The notes: a model not told the origin generated them from the sequence alone. Shown: positions 52,908-61,629, counted from the first letter of the stretch. The stretch is DNA of 64,000 nt from Microbacterium sp. LWH11-1.2 (GCF_038397745.1 NZ_CP151636.1:1240001-1304000), one strand, 5' to 3'. Numbers and translations are program-made.

Positions 52908-53950
52908 GCCCCTCGGCAGGCACGGCGACCCGCCCGGGGCATACGCACGCGCACCGCCCGACACGCTCGCCGCGTTCCGCGTGGGTCGGCCTCGGCCTCG
53001 GCGTCGCGATCATCGCGGCGCTCTTCCTCGTCGACCGATTCCTGCCGTCCCTCTTCCCCGCGTCGCTGCCGACCCGCGCGCAGGACGGGCTCACGCTCGC
53101 CCTCAGCGTGCTCATCGAGGCTCTGCCGTTCGTGGTCCTCGGCGTTCTGCTCTCGATCGTGGTGCAGGTCTGGCTCCCGGCCGACGTCATCCACCGGTGG
53201 CTGCCGAAGCGCGCCTGGGCACGTCGTGCGGTGCTGTCGCTGCTCGGGATGCTGATCCCGGTCTGCGAGTGCGGCAACGTGCCGTTCGCGCGCGGCCTCA
53301 TGATGCGCGGGCTCGCTCCGGCCGAGGCGCTGACGTTCCTCATCGCCGCGCCGATCGTCAATCCGATCGTGATCCTCACCACCCATGCGGCATTCGGGTG
53401 GGACGGCGGCATCCTCATCGCCCGCCTCGTCGGCGGGTACCTGATCGCCAACCTCATCGGCTGGATCTATAGCCGGCATCCGTCGCCCGACTCCCTGCTG
53501 ACGCAGCGCTTCGTCGACACGTGCGACCGTGTCACGCACGAGCCGGGCACGCCGGTGCGCCGCAGCCTCACGCAGTTCCTCGTCGAGCTGCGTGCCGTCA
53601 TGCCCGCGCTCGTGATCGGATCCGCGCTCGCCGGAGCCGTGCAGGTGCTCATCCCGCGTGACATGCTCCTCGCGATCGGATCGAATCCGGTGCTCTCGAT
53701 CGTCGCCATGATGGTGCTCGCGATGACCGTCGCCATCTGCTCGAACGTCGACGCGTTCTTCGCCCTGTCCTTCGCGTCGACGTTCTCGTCCGGCGCGCTG
53801 GTCGCGTTCCTGCTGGTCGGGCCGCTCGTCGACATCAAGATGCTCGCGCTCATGCGCACCACGTTCACCGGACGCACACTGGCCGGCATCGTCGGCGTCG
53901 TGGTGGCGGCGGCCTTCGCGATCGGGATCGGGGTGAACGTCCTTGTCTGA
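52904..53950 (+). CDS. UPF0718/SupT-type permease
   Basis: A 348-residue membrane protein with about eight helices. The signature VCECGNVPFARGLMMRG, with a Cys-x-Cys pair, and FLIAAPIVNPIVI define the UPF0718/ArsP-like permease family. Members export arsenicals or move metals, and many are paired with a TIGR03943 (DUF1980) protein, as here. GTG start overlaps the regulator stop (GTGA), so it is co-transcribed with and likely controlled by that Fur-type protein. Confidence 0.85.
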   Translation: MSPSAGTATRPGHTHAHRPTRSPRSAWVGLGLGVAIIAALFLVDRFLPSLFPASLPTRAQDGLTLALSVLIEALPFVVLGVLLSIVVQVWLPADVIHRWLPKRAWARRAVLSLLGMLIPVCECGNVPFARGLMMRGLAPAEALTFLIAAPIVNPIVILTTHAAFGWDGGILIARLVGGYLIANLIGWIYSRHPSPDSLLTQRFVDTCDRVTHEPGTPVRRSLTQFLVELRAVMPALVIGSALAGAVQVLIPRDMLLAIGSNPVLSIVAMMVLAMTVAICSNVDAFFALSFASTFSSGALVAFLLVGPLVDIKMLALMRTTFTGRTLAGIVGVVVAAAFAIGIGVNVLV

Positions 53951-54761
53951 GCAGACGACATCGCGAGCGCGGGCCCTCGGCACGCGCTGGCTCGGCGTCG
54001 GCCTTGCCGCGGTCATCGCCGTCGTCACGCTCGGTCTCGGCATCACCGGACGGCTGACCCTCTACATCAGCCCCGAATCGGTGTGGTTCGCGTGCGCCGC
54101 GGCCGTCGTGACCCTGGCCGGAGCGATCTGGTCGTTCGCGCTTCCCCTCGGCGAGGAGGGCGACCACGATCACGGGCACGGCCACGATCACGGGCACGGA
54201 GCGGATGCCGCAGACGACGCGCATGACGCGCCGCGACCGGCGGCCTCGCCCCGGCGAACCCTCGCCGCCGTCGGCGCGGTCACCGGCGGAGTCGTCGCCA
54301 CGGGCGTGGTCGCCGCCGCCCTCGTGCTGCCGCCGGCGTCGCTGTCGGTGGAACTGGCGATGTCGCGCGCGGGGGAGCAGACCGCACTCTTCGCCGGGGC
54401 CGACACCGTCGCTCTCGGCGTCGCGGACACCACGACCTTCGGCATCGGCGACTGGGCGAGCGTCTTCGCCACCGCGACGAACACGACCGCGTACGACGGG
54501 GCCGCGGTCACCCTCACCGGCTTCGTCACGCCCGGTGCTTCGGGCGACGACGGCGTGAACCTCACCCGTCTGGTCATCACGCACTGCGTGATCGACGCGC
54601 AGACCGCCACCCTGCCGGTCTCGGTCGATCCCGACGAGTACCCCACCGGCCAGTGGGTCGAGATCACCGGAACCGTCAGAGCGGATGCCGACGGCGACCT
54701 CCACATCGAGCCGACCGACGTCGTCGCGATCGATGAGCCGGGGGATCCGTATGAGTACTGA
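53943..54761 (+). CDS. TIGR03943/DUF1980-type putative permease subunit
   Basis: A 272-residue protein starting with TTG inside the preceding gene. Two N-terminal membrane helices (~15-65) are followed by a His/Asp-rich linker (DHDHGHGHDHGHG), another membrane helix (~100-125) and a beta-rich domain with VTLTGFVTPG and RLVITHCVIDA. That matches the partner of UPF0718 permeases. The histidine cluster suggests metal binding, consistent with the Fur/Zur gene upstream. Confidence 0.82.
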   Translation: MSEQTTSRARALGTRWLGVGLAAVIAVVTLGLGITGRLTLYISPESVWFACAAAVVTLAGAIWSFALPLGEEGDHDHGHGHDHGHGADAADDAHDAPRPAASPRRTLAAVGAVTGGVVATGVVAAALVLPPASLSVELAMSRAGEQTALFAGADTVALGVADTTTFGIGDWASVFATATNTTAYDGAAVTLTGFVTPGASGDDGVNLTRLVITHCVIDAQTATLPVSVDPDEYPTGQWVEITGTVRADADGDLHIEPTDVVAIDEPGDPYEY

Positions 54762-56628
54762 GGACGAGCGGCCGGAGATCCCCGCCGTCCCGCGCACGCG
54801 CGCGGAGATGCGCGCCGCCCGTGAGGCCGCAGAGGCCGCGGAGGCGGAGCGGATCACTCGCGCGGCCGCGCCCGCGGAGCAGACCGAACGGAGCGCCGAA
54901 CAGCCGGATGCCGGCGCGGACGAGGCGGCTGTTCGAGAAGCGGCTGCCCGGGAGGCGGCTGCCCGTGAGGCTGTTCGCCTGGCCGGTGAGCGCGAGATCG
55001 CCGAGCAGGAAGCCGCTGCCCGGAAGATGGCCGCCTTCGAAGCCGCGGCTCGGGAGGATGTCGAGGCGACTGCTCAGGAGGATGTCGAGGCGGCTGTCGC
55101 GGCCGACCTCGGTGAAGGGCTCGAGAGGGACGCGGTTTCCGCGGTTCCCGTCGCCCCCGAGTCGGTGCTGGCCGGGCTGACGCCGGTCGCCCCGGACGCT
55201 GCCCCACGACCCGTCCCGGGGACCGACACCGCGACATCGGTCCCTCGCGGGCCGGTGCGGAACCCGCGCCGCTTCCTCATCGCCCTCGGCGCCGTCCTCG
55301 GCGTGCTGGTGCTGGTCGGAACCGGCCTCGGCATCGTCAGCCTCCTGCAGGGACCGCGCATCTCCGAGGTGCAGGTCGATCCGGCGCAGGCGATCGAGTC
55401 CTCGGGCAGCCGAGTCATCATCACCGCGAACCAGGCGCTCGCCGACATCGACCCCGAACAGGTCACGGTCGAGCCCGCGGTGCCGTTCACGGTCGACGCG
55501 TCCGGCCGCGGAGTCGGCATCCGCTTCACCGTGCCGCTCGACGAGTCGACGAAGTACACGGTGCGCGTCGCCGATGTCGCGGGAAGGGGCGGCGGGCCGT
55601 CGACCGACCTCCGCACGACGTTCACGACCCCGGCCTCGAACATCTTCCTGCTCCGGCGAGACGCCTCCGGCGATGACACCATCTTCCGCACCGACCTCAG
55701 CGGCGAGAACGCCGTGCCCGTGTTCTCGCACGAGGAGATCAACGACTTCCGGGCGACGTCGACCCAGCTGGTCGTCTCCGTCGCGGAAGACGACGGCTCC
55801 CGGCTGCTCGTGATGGACCGCGACGGCACGGACGAGCGCGAGCTGAAACTCCCCGGCGTGGGATTCGTCGGGGCGATCCAGGTCTCCGAGCGCGGCGGGC
55901 TCGTCGGCTACAGCTACTCGGACCGCGAGCTCAGCGACACCGAGGGCCGTGCCAGCGTGCTCGTCACCCAGTCGCTGAGCGGGGACGACGATCCGCAGAT
56001 CATCGAGGTCGGCGACGCCGAGGCGAGCGTCTTCGTCTGGCAGTTCGTCCCCGACAGCGCCGCCGTGCTGTTCATCGACTTCGACGGTGCGCTGTCGCTC
56101 GTCGACCGTTCGACCGATGCGGGAGTGCAGTCGCTGGGACTCGCGTCCACGATCCAGGGGATCTCCCGCGGAACGTACACCGCGATCGTGGAGCGCGTCG
56201 ACGGCTCCGTGGTGGAGATCAACCTCGCCGACGGGTCGGAGGCGCCGCTCGCGGCATCCGATCCCGACTACGGCACGGCGACCTCGATCACCCCCTTCCC
56301 CGGCGGCACTCTCCGCCATGTCGTGCAGCGCGACGCGAACGGCATCCCGGTGGGGCAGGCGGTCATCCGCGTGGACGAGGACGGCACGGCGACGCCGCTG
56401 GTCGAGGTCGGCTCGTCCGACCGGATCCTCCAGGCCTGCGCATCGCCGAGCGGACAGTACGCCGCGGTGGCCCTCGCCGCCGACATGGCGAACAACCCGT
56501 ACGACGGGATGCTCCTGCCGCTGCCCGAGAACGTCGAGACGCACCTCATCGACATGGATTCCGGCAAGGAGCTCGTCGCTCTCACGGGCTTCGACGCCTC
56601 CTGGTGCCAGACGGCTCCGCGGTTCTGA
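54751..56628 (+). CDS. Membrane-anchored protein with Ala/Glu-rich coil and beta-propeller-like domain
   Basis: A 625-residue protein overlapping the preceding gene by 11 bases. Residues ~1-120 are Ala/Glu/Arg-rich and predicted coiled coil with repeats of AAREAA. One membrane helix lies at ~170-192. An Ig-like segment (~195-290) and a repetitive beta region (~295-620) with WD40/TolB-like blades follow outside the cell. No catalytic motif is visible. It may be a cell-envelope sensor or scaffold. GGGGG six bases before the ATG fixes the start. Confidence 0.7.
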   Translation: MSTEDERPEIPAVPRTRAEMRAAREAAEAAEAERITRAAAPAEQTERSAEQPDAGADEAAVREAAAREAAAREAVRLAGEREIAEQEAAARKMAAFEAAAREDVEATAQEDVEAAVAADLGEGLERDAVSAVPVAPESVLAGLTPVAPDAAPRPVPGTDTATSVPRGPVRNPRRFLIALGAVLGVLVLVGTGLGIVSLLQGPRISEVQVDPAQAIESSGSRVIITANQALADIDPEQVTVEPAVPFTVDASGRGVGIRFTVPLDESTKYTVRVADVAGRGGGPSTDLRTTFTTPASNIFLLRRDASGDDTIFRTDLSGENAVPVFSHEEINDFRATSTQLVVSVAEDDGSRLLVMDRDGTDERELKLPGVGFVGAIQVSERGGLVGYSYSDRELSDTEGRASVLVTQSLSGDDDPQIIEVGDAEASVFVWQFVPDSAAVLFIDFDGALSLVDRSTDAGVQSLGLASTIQGISRGTYTAIVERVDGSVVEINLADGSEAPLAASDPDYGTATSITPFPGGTLRHVVQRDANGIPVGQAVIRVDEDGTATPLVEVGSSDRILQACASPSGQYAAVALAADMANNPYDGMLLPLPENVETHLIDMDSGKELVALTGFDASWCQTAPRF

Positions 56629-56648
56629 GATGGGCTCGCGGCTCTGAG

Positions 56649-57362
56649 ATGACCGACCACGATGCGCGGCGTCGCGCCACGCGCGCGGAGCTGAGCGGCT
56701 CGGCGGTCGATGTCGCGCCTCGTCTGCTCGACGCGGAGCTGCGCACGGTGCTCACGGCACCCGGTGCCGACCCCGTCGAGGTGCGCCTGCGCATCACCGA
56801 GGTCGAGGCCTATCACGGGCAGGGAACAGGGGCGCTGCCCGACCCCGGCTCGCATGCGCGCATGGGGCGGACGGCGCGCAACGCCACGATGTGGGGCGAA
56901 CCCGGGCATCTGTACGTGTATCTGAGCCACGGCATCCATTCCTGCGTCAACGTCGTCGCCGGTCCCGAGGGGCAGGGCGACGGGGTGCTGCTCCGCGCCG
57001 GCGAGGTCGTCTTCGGGACGGATGCCGCAGCCCGGCGCCGTGGCGCGACACTGCCGCTCGGACGCACGGCGCTGCGCGATCTCGCGCGAGGACCCGGTCG
57101 GCTCGGGCAGGCCGTGGGCCTTCGGCATCCGCTGCATGACGGGATCGACGCGATCACCGGCGCGGAACAGCACGGCGCGCGGGCGGAGCTGTGGCTCGCG
57201 GAGCGCCGCACCGACATCGCCACCGGCCCTCGTGTCGGCGTGGCCGGCGTCGCCGGAACGGACGCCTTCCCGTGGCGGTTCTGGCTCGACGGGGATCCGA
57301 CGGTGTCGCCGTTCCGCTGGGGACGCGGGGCGCAGGCGGCCTCTTCCGGCGTGCTAGACTGA
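56649..57362 (+). CDS. 3-methyladenine DNA glycosylase (AAG/Mpg family)
   Basis: A 237-residue protein matching the AAG/Mpg family: ARLLD-like [17 protein letters not shown] with the catalytic Glu, [19 protein letters not shown], and [13 protein letters not shown]. The enzyme excises alkylated and deaminated purines. Its stop codon overlaps the TAGACT promoter box of the ribosomal genes. A short repeat CTGAGATG surrounds its ATG, so the start is the second copy. Confidence 0.88.
   Translation: MTDHDARRRATRAELSGSAVDVAPRLLDAELRTVLTAPGADPVEVRLRITEVEAYHGQGTGALPDPGSHARMGRTARNATMWGEPGHLYVYLSHGIHSCVNVVAGPEGQGDGVLLRAGEVVFGTDAAARRRGATLPLGRTALRDLARGPGRLGQAVGLRHPLHDGIDAITGAEQHGARAELWLAERRTDIATGPRVGVAGVAGTDAFPWRFWLDGDPTVSPFRWGRGAQAASSGVLD
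57355..57360 (+). promoter_or_regulatory. -10 box of the rpmB-rpmG-rpsN operon
   Basis: TAGACT overlaps the stop of the glycosylase gene. Transcription from it would give a leader of about 150 bases. Confidence 0.5.
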
Positions 57363-57516
57363 CTCTTTGTCTGCGCACACTCCTGTGCGCAGTTCGCGTG
57401 CCGGTTGGGTTTTCTCGGTTCCTGAGCTTGTCGAAGGAGTCGAAGGGCCCGCGGCGTGCAGACAAGGGATCTTGGGTGGGGCCGTCCGGCCCCACGGTAG
57501 AGAAGGAGTCACCATC
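57361..57516 (+). other. Structured 5' leader of ribosomal-protein operon
   Basis: Two hairpins are visible: CTGCGCACA/TGTGCGCAG (57371-57379, 57384-57392) and GTGGGGCC/GGCCCCAC (57476-57483, 57488-57495). TTGTCTGC (57367-57374) can pair instead with GCAGACAA (57458-57465), which would open the first hairpin. No Zur-like inverted repeat is seen here. Confidence 0.5.
57417..57450. repeat. Dispersed CCTGAGC-GTCGAAGG element, copy 2
   Basis: GGTTCCTGAGCTTGTCGAAGG followed by a duplicated GTCGAAGG and GGCCC lies in the ribosomal leader. It shares CCTGAGC, GTCGAAGG and the terminal GGCC with the copy at 44684. Confidence 0.55.
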
Positions 57517-57753
57517 ATGGCAGCAGTGTGCCAGGTGACCGGAGCTGTTCCCGGTTTCGGTCACAACGTCTCGCACTCGCACCGCCGGACGAAGCGCCGC
57601 TTCGACCCGAACGTGCAGAAGAAGACCTATTTCGTGCCGTCGCTCGGCCGTAAGATCACGCTCAACGTGTCCGCCAAGGGCATCAAGGTGATCGACGTCC
57701 GCGGCATCGAGAACGTGGTCAAGGACCTCCAGGCGAAGGGTGTGAAGCTCTAA
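57517..57753 (+). CDS. rpmB: Ribosomal protein L28, zinc-independent type
   Basis: A 78-residue L28. [19 protein letters not shown] and [10 protein letters not shown] match the actinobacterial RpmB2-like form. Only one Cys is present, not a full zinc ribbon. In mycobacteria the rpmB2-rpmG1-rpsN2 set is Zur-regulated and replaces zinc-bearing paralogues. GAAGGAG precedes the ATG. Stop overlaps the L33 start (TAATG). Confidence 0.92.
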   Translation: MAAVCQVTGAVPGFGHNVSHSHRRTKRRFDPNVQKKTYFVPSLGRKITLNVSAKGIKVIDVRGIENVVKDLQAKGVKL

Positions 57754-57923
57754 TGGCCAAGAAGGCTCAGGACGTCCGTCCGATCATCAAGCTGCGTTCG
57801 ACGGCGGGTACGGGTTACACGTACGTGACCAAGAAGAACCGCCGCAACACCCCCGACCGCCTCGTGCTGAAGAAGTACGACCCGGTCGTCCGCAAGCACG
57901 TCGAATTCCGAGAGGAGCGTTGA
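57753..57923 (+). CDS. rpmG: Ribosomal protein L33, zinc-independent type
   Basis: A 56-residue L33 ([33 protein letters not shown]). It has no cysteine, so it lacks the zinc ribbon. The ATG shares its first base with the rpmB stop. It binds the large subunit near the E site. It was found by reading the sequence directly because it is short. Confidence 0.93.
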   Translation: MAKKAQDVRPIIKLRSTAGTGYTYVTKKNRRNTPDRLVLKKYDPVVRKHVEFREER

Positions 57924-57926
57924 TCA

Positions 57927-58232
57927 ATGGCTAAGAAGAGCAAGATCGCTCGCAACGAGCAGCGCAAGGTCATCGTGGAGCGTTACGCCGAGCGTCGCGC
58001 CGAGCTGAAGAAGACCCTGGTCGACCCGAACGCCACCGACGAGGCCCGCGAGGCCGCACGCGTCGGCCTGCAGAAGCTGCCGCGCAACGCGTCGCCTGCT
58101 CGCGTGCGTTCGCGCGACGTCATCGACGGCCGCCCCCGCGGTGTCCTCACGAAGTTCGGCATCTCGCGTGTCCGCTTCCGTGACATGGCACACCGTGGCG
58201 AGCTGCCCGGCGTGACCAAGTCGAGCTGGTAA
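57927..58232 (+). CDS. rpsN: Ribosomal protein S14, zinc-independent type
   Basis: A 101-residue long-form S14 ([43 protein letters not shown]). It has no cysteine, so it is the zinc-free form. GAGGAG precedes the ATG by eight bases, three bases after rpmG ends. It ends the rpmB-rpmG-rpsN set; rpsR, often fourth in this group, is not present. Confidence 0.93.
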   Translation: MAKKSKIARNEQRKVIVERYAERRAELKKTLVDPNATDEAREAARVGLQKLPRNASPARVRSRDVIDGRPRGVLTKFGISRVRFRDMAHRGELPGVTKSSW

Positions 58233-58241
58233 GCACCCGCT

Positions 58242-58279
58242 GAAAAGGGGCGAGGATCTTCGGATCCTCGCCCCTTTTC
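58242..58279 (+). terminator. Strong terminator with UUCG loop
   Basis: A perfect 17-bp stem (58242-58258 with 58263-58279) capped by TTCG, with AAAA and TTTT at the base. Typical rho-independent terminator, working on both strands. Confidence 0.9.
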
Positions 58280-58534
58280 GCGTTCCGGGTCAGGCCCCTG
58301 CGGCATCCGCATCCGCATCCGCATCCCGCGCGCAGCGGCGCGGTGTCGGGCTGACTTCGCAGCCTCGGGCTGAAGATCGAGGCGGCAGCTTCCGCCGGAC
58401 GCGGTGTCTTCTCCCGACGGTGAGCCTCCGACTTCTCGTCCACAGTGGGCGCTGTCACTCAGCTCTGCACATGCTCCGCGGAGCGACGGGCGAAGCTCCG
58501 CAGGAGATGCGCACGCCGGGCAATATCGGCACCC
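58280..58534. other. Intergenic region with GCATCC microrepeat
   Basis: No gene is supported here. Four tandem copies of CATCCG lie near 58304-58326, and the rest shows no clear promoter beyond TATCGG just before the ATG at 58535. Confidence 0.5.
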
Positions 58535-59360
58535 ATGGATCCGGTATCTGCGCTGCGGGCGCGCGATGGGGTAGCGAGAGTCAGAACGCTTCGGCGAGTC
58601 GGCGTCAGCGATCACGATCTGCGTCGAGCGCGAGAACGAGGGCTGATCTTCTCGGTGTGCCGGGGCTGGGTCGCATTGCGCGGAGCCGATGGGATGCTGG
58701 TGGCCGCGGCACGACGGGGGGGTCGTGCTCAGCTGCGTGACGCTCGCCGCTCGCAAGGGGCTGTGGGTGCTCGACGATTCGCGGCCCCATCTCGCGGCGC
58801 CACCGCGGTCAGGCCACGCGTCGGCTGCGCGCGGAGTCATCCATTGGAACGCGCCGACCTTCCCTCGCGATCCGGATTCCTGCGAGGACTCGCTCGAGAA
58901 CGCGTTGGTGATCCTTGCCCGGTGCCAACCGTACGAGAGCGCCTTGGCGACATGGGAGTCGGCCTTCAGGCAGAGGCTGGTCGATCCAGCGGAGCTCGAG
59001 CGAGCCCCGTTGCCGCCCGTCGCCCGTCGGCTGGTCGAGGAAGCGCGACCGTTCGCCGACTCGGGCACCGAGACGATCTTCCTCACGCGGCTCGCCTGGC
59101 TCGACCTGGCGATCACCCCGCAGGTGTGGATTCTGGGACACCGGGTGGACTTCCTGATCGGCGAGCGCCTCATAGTCCAGGTCGACGGAGGTCACCACGT
59201 CGGCGCGCAGCGCTCCAGTGACATCGCGCACGATGCTCTGTTGACGCTGCATGGTTATCACGTGATCCGCATCGGCTACGACCAGCTCATGAATCAGTGG
59301 CCGTGGGTGCAGCGGACCATCCTCGCCGCCATCGGGCAGCGGCTTCACCGTGCAGCCTGA
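58535..59360 (+). pseudogene. AbiEi/DUF559-type protein, frameshifted at a G7 run
   Basis: The N-terminal part (from ATG 58535, MDPVSALRARDGVARV and DHDLRRARERGL) resembles the AbiEi antitoxin-type winged helix. The C-terminal part (VDFLIGERLIVQVDGGHH, SSDIAHDALLTLHGYHVIRI) is a DUF559 endonuclease-like domain. The two are in different frames, joined at a run of seven Gs near 58716-58722; deleting one G restores about 275 residues. It may be a real mutation, phase variation, or a sequencing error. Confidence 0.75.
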
Positions 59361-59385
59361 TGCGTTCGCGATGCCTTACATCGAG

Positions 59386-59458
59386 TCGGGCGGAGATCTC
59401 GCCGATGGGCGGAGGATGCATTCGCAAACCTCCGCCCATCGATGAGATCTCCGCCCGA
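59386..59458. terminator. Very long hairpin between convergent genes
   Basis: A 15-bp arm (59386-59400 with 59444-59458) and a 12-bp arm (59404-59415 with 59429-59440) are separated by a 3x3 internal loop, with a 13-base loop at the tip. It sits between the DUF559-type gene and the convergent hydrolase gene. No T-tract is seen. Confidence 0.75.
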
Positions 59459-59496
59459 CAAGGTGCGGTAAGCGCGCGGCGCGCAGCGCCCGGGCA

Positions 59497-60324
59497 TCAG
59501 GCGACGGATGCCGTCGCGTGCGCCTCGGCCCAGGCGAGGGCCTCGTCGGCGATCTCCTCCCAGCCGTCCTGGCTGACGAGCCGGTGCGTGCGGCCGGTGT
59601 ACTCCTTGCGCTCGACGATCGCGGGGCTGCCGGTGGAGAGGTACTTCTTCTCGATCGCCCGCACGATGGCCGGCGGCACGACGTGGTCGATCTCTCCGGC
59701 GATCAGGAGCAGCGGGGCGCGGTCGGCGCGGCTGTAGTCGACGTGGGTCACGCCGCCCTTCTCGTTGAGCACCGAGGTGACGCCCTCGAAGAAGACCCGG
59801 TTGTACGAGTTCACCGCGTACTCCTCCCACAGGGCGTCGGATGCCGCGCGGGGCAGGTCGTTGCCGAACGTGAAGTGAAAGTGGCGCTTCGACAGCGGCT
59901 TCGCGCCGTTGCGTCCGAAGGGGTTCGAGAGGATCGGCGTGCCGGTCCACAGAGTGGAGAGGGGGAGCGCCGTGACGCCGGCCGTCTGCCCCGGTGCGAC
60001 GCCGACGTACGCGACGCCGAGTCCGCGATCGGCGAGCATCTGGGTGATCACTCCGCCGAACGAGTGGCCCATGATGATCGGCTTGGCCGGGAGGGCGCGG
60101 ATGATGCGCTCGTAGTGGTCGGCGATCTGCTTCAGGCCGATGCCCTTGAGAGCTGCCGGGTTGCGACGGATGTCCTCGACCGTGCGGTCGTCGATGCCGG
60201 GCCACCCGGGAACGATGACCTCGTGGCCCTTCGCGCGGAAGCGCTCTGCCCAGGTGTCCCAGCTCTTCGGCGTCATCCACAGTCCGTGGATCAGGACGAT
60301 CGGGGTCTTGTCGGTGCTGTTCAT
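59497..60324 (-). CDS. Alpha/beta-hydrolase
   Basis: A 275-residue cytoplasmic alpha/beta hydrolase. The nucleophile elbow is GHSFGG (Ser ~99), GEIDHVV carries the acid and GRTHRLV the histidine; HGLWMTPKSW is the oxyanion region. No signal peptide. It is divergent from a TetR regulator whose operator-like palindrome lies between them, so it is likely repressed by that protein. The substrate, an ester or small aromatic compound, is unknown. Confidence 0.85.
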   Translation of the reverse strand: MNSTDKTPIVLIHGLWMTPKSWDTWAERFRAKGHEVIVPGWPGIDDRTVEDIRRNPAALKGIGLKQIADHYERIIRALPAKPIIMGHSFGGVITQMLADRGLGVAYVGVAPGQTAGVTALPLSTLWTGTPILSNPFGRNGAKPLSKRHFHFTFGNDLPRAASDALWEEYAVNSYNRVFFEGVTSVLNEKGGVTHVDYSRADRAPLLLIAGEIDHVVPPAIVRAIEKKYLSTGSPAIVERKEYTGRTHRLVSQDGWEEIADEALAWAEAHATASVA

Positions 60325-60377
60325 GATTTCTTCTCCTGTCTGCGGCCCCGCCCTCTGCGGTGGCTGTATAGTGATAG

Positions 60378-60397
60378 TAGACCGAACGTTCTATCTA
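60378..60397. promoter_or_regulatory. TetR-type operator
   Basis: TAGA-CC-GAACGTTC-TA-TCTA is a 20-base inverted repeat (TAGA-N2-GAAC, GTTC-N2-TCTA) in the divergent region of the hydrolase and TetR genes. Confidence 0.6.
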
Positions 60398-60486
60398 CCG
60401 CAACTCCTTCGACAAACTTCTTTTCCGCGATCGGATTCGAGGGGCGGATGCGGGGGATCGGATGCGACGATGAGAGGAGAGAGATC

Positions 60487-61068
60487 ATGAACATCACCAC
60501 GAAGCGCCCAAGTCCCGCCCGCGCCCGATTGATCGACGCCGCCACCCGCCTCTTCTACGAGGAGGGCATCCATGCGGTGGGTGTCGATCGCGTGATCGAG
60601 GAGGCCGCGGTGACGCGCGCCACCCTCTACAAGCAGTTCGGCGGCAAGGAGAATCTCGTGCTCGCGTACCTCGCGGGCGAGGACGAGGCGCTCCGAAGCA
60701 TGTTCGCGGATGCCGGAGCCGCCGTCGCCGATCCCGATGACCTGCTGACCGCCGTGATCGACGGCATCGCCGCCGACATCCGCCACCGCCACACGCGCGG
60801 ATGCCCGTTCATCAACGCGGCAGCCGAGTACCCCGATGCCGCGGGCGCCGTGCGCCGGCTCATCGGCGAGCACCGGGAGTGGTTCCGGGCGACGCTCCAG
60901 GCCGTGGCCGAGGGGGCGGGTCTCACGCGTCCGGCCGACGTCGCCGCATCGCTCGTCCTGCTGCGGGATGCCGCCCTCGTCGGCGGCTATCTCGACGGCG
61001 ACGACCGCGTGACGCCGGCGTTCGAGCGCACCGCGCGGTCGGTGATCGACGCGCACCGGCGGGCGTGA
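60487..61068 (+). CDS. TetR-family transcriptional regulator
   Basis: A 193-residue regulator. The helix-turn-helix (RLIDAATRLFYEEGIHAVGV, then AAVTRATLYKQFGGKENLV) is at residues ~13-60. The C-terminal ligand-binding part contains HTRGCPFINAAAEYPD, seen in a common TetR subgroup. ATG follows AGAGGAGAGAGATC. It probably represses the divergent alpha/beta hydrolase gene and itself through the palindrome at 60378. Confidence 0.85.
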   Translation: MNITTKRPSPARARLIDAATRLFYEEGIHAVGVDRVIEEAAVTRATLYKQFGGKENLVLAYLAGEDEALRSMFADAGAAVADPDDLLTAVIDGIAADIRHRHTRGCPFINAAAEYPDAAGAVRRLIGEHREWFRATLQAVAEGAGLTRPADVAASLVLLRDAALVGGYLDGDDRVTPAFERTARSVIDAHRRA

Positions 61069-61250
61069 ACGACCTGAAACGTGTGACTGGAGTGACCAAA
61101 GTGGTGCGACACGCCCAGTAATTGCCCAAAACCCGCGAAATGACGCGGAAATGTGGGCGGTCGTTGATACATTCGAGGCGGTCGCAAGACCAGGAGCATC
61201 CGCTCCGAACCCACAACGATGCGACGGGATCTCGTCGCTGGAGGAGTGAC

Positions 61251-61538
61251 ATGGCTGACAAGTCCATCACCAAGACCGAGCTCGTCGCGAGCATCGCAAG
61301 CGCCACGGGCCAGAGCCAGGCCACCGTCTCCGGTGTCCTCGACTCGCTGTTCGCCACGGTCTCCGACGCCGTTGCCAAGGGCAGCAAGGTCTCGATCCCG
61401 GGCTGGATCTCGTTCGAGCAGGTCGACACGGCCGCACGCACGGGCCGCAACCCGCAGACCGGCGCCGAGATCAAGATCCCGGCCGGCAAGCGCGTCAAGG
61501 TGACCGCTGGCTCCAAGCTCAAGGCTGCCGTCAAGTAA
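61251..61538 (+). CDS. hup: HU-family DNA-binding protein
   Basis: A 95-residue histone-like protein (MADKSITKTELVASIAS, GSKVSIPGWISFEQ, ARTGRNPQTGAEIKIPA). It binds and bends DNA as a dimer. GGAGGAG precedes the ATG. The long basic tail of mycobacterial HupB is absent. A TACATT box at 61168 is a possible -10, giving a leader of roughly 75 bases. Confidence 0.93.
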   Translation: MADKSITKTELVASIASATGQSQATVSGVLDSLFATVSDAVAKGSKVSIPGWISFEQVDTAARTGRNPQTGAEIKIPAGKRVKVTAGSKLKAAVK

Positions 61539-61554
61539 TTCGACGCACCTTCAC

Positions 61555-61587
61555 GAAGGCCGCCGCCCCACTCGGGTGGCGGCCTTC
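61555..61587 (+). terminator. Terminator after HU gene
   Basis: GAAGGCCGCC (61555-61564) and GGCGGCCTTC (61578-61587) form a 10-bp stem that can extend by CCC/GGG. No long T-tract follows. Confidence 0.7.
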
Positions 61588-61629
61588 TGCGTCTGCCGAC
61601 GGCGGTCAGCCAGGACGGATGCCGCGGCT

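Noticed and set aside
58304..58326. GCATCC microrepeat as a functional element
   Set aside because: Four short copies in non-coding sequence with no structure or neighbour to support a role; counted only as part of the hexamer pattern.
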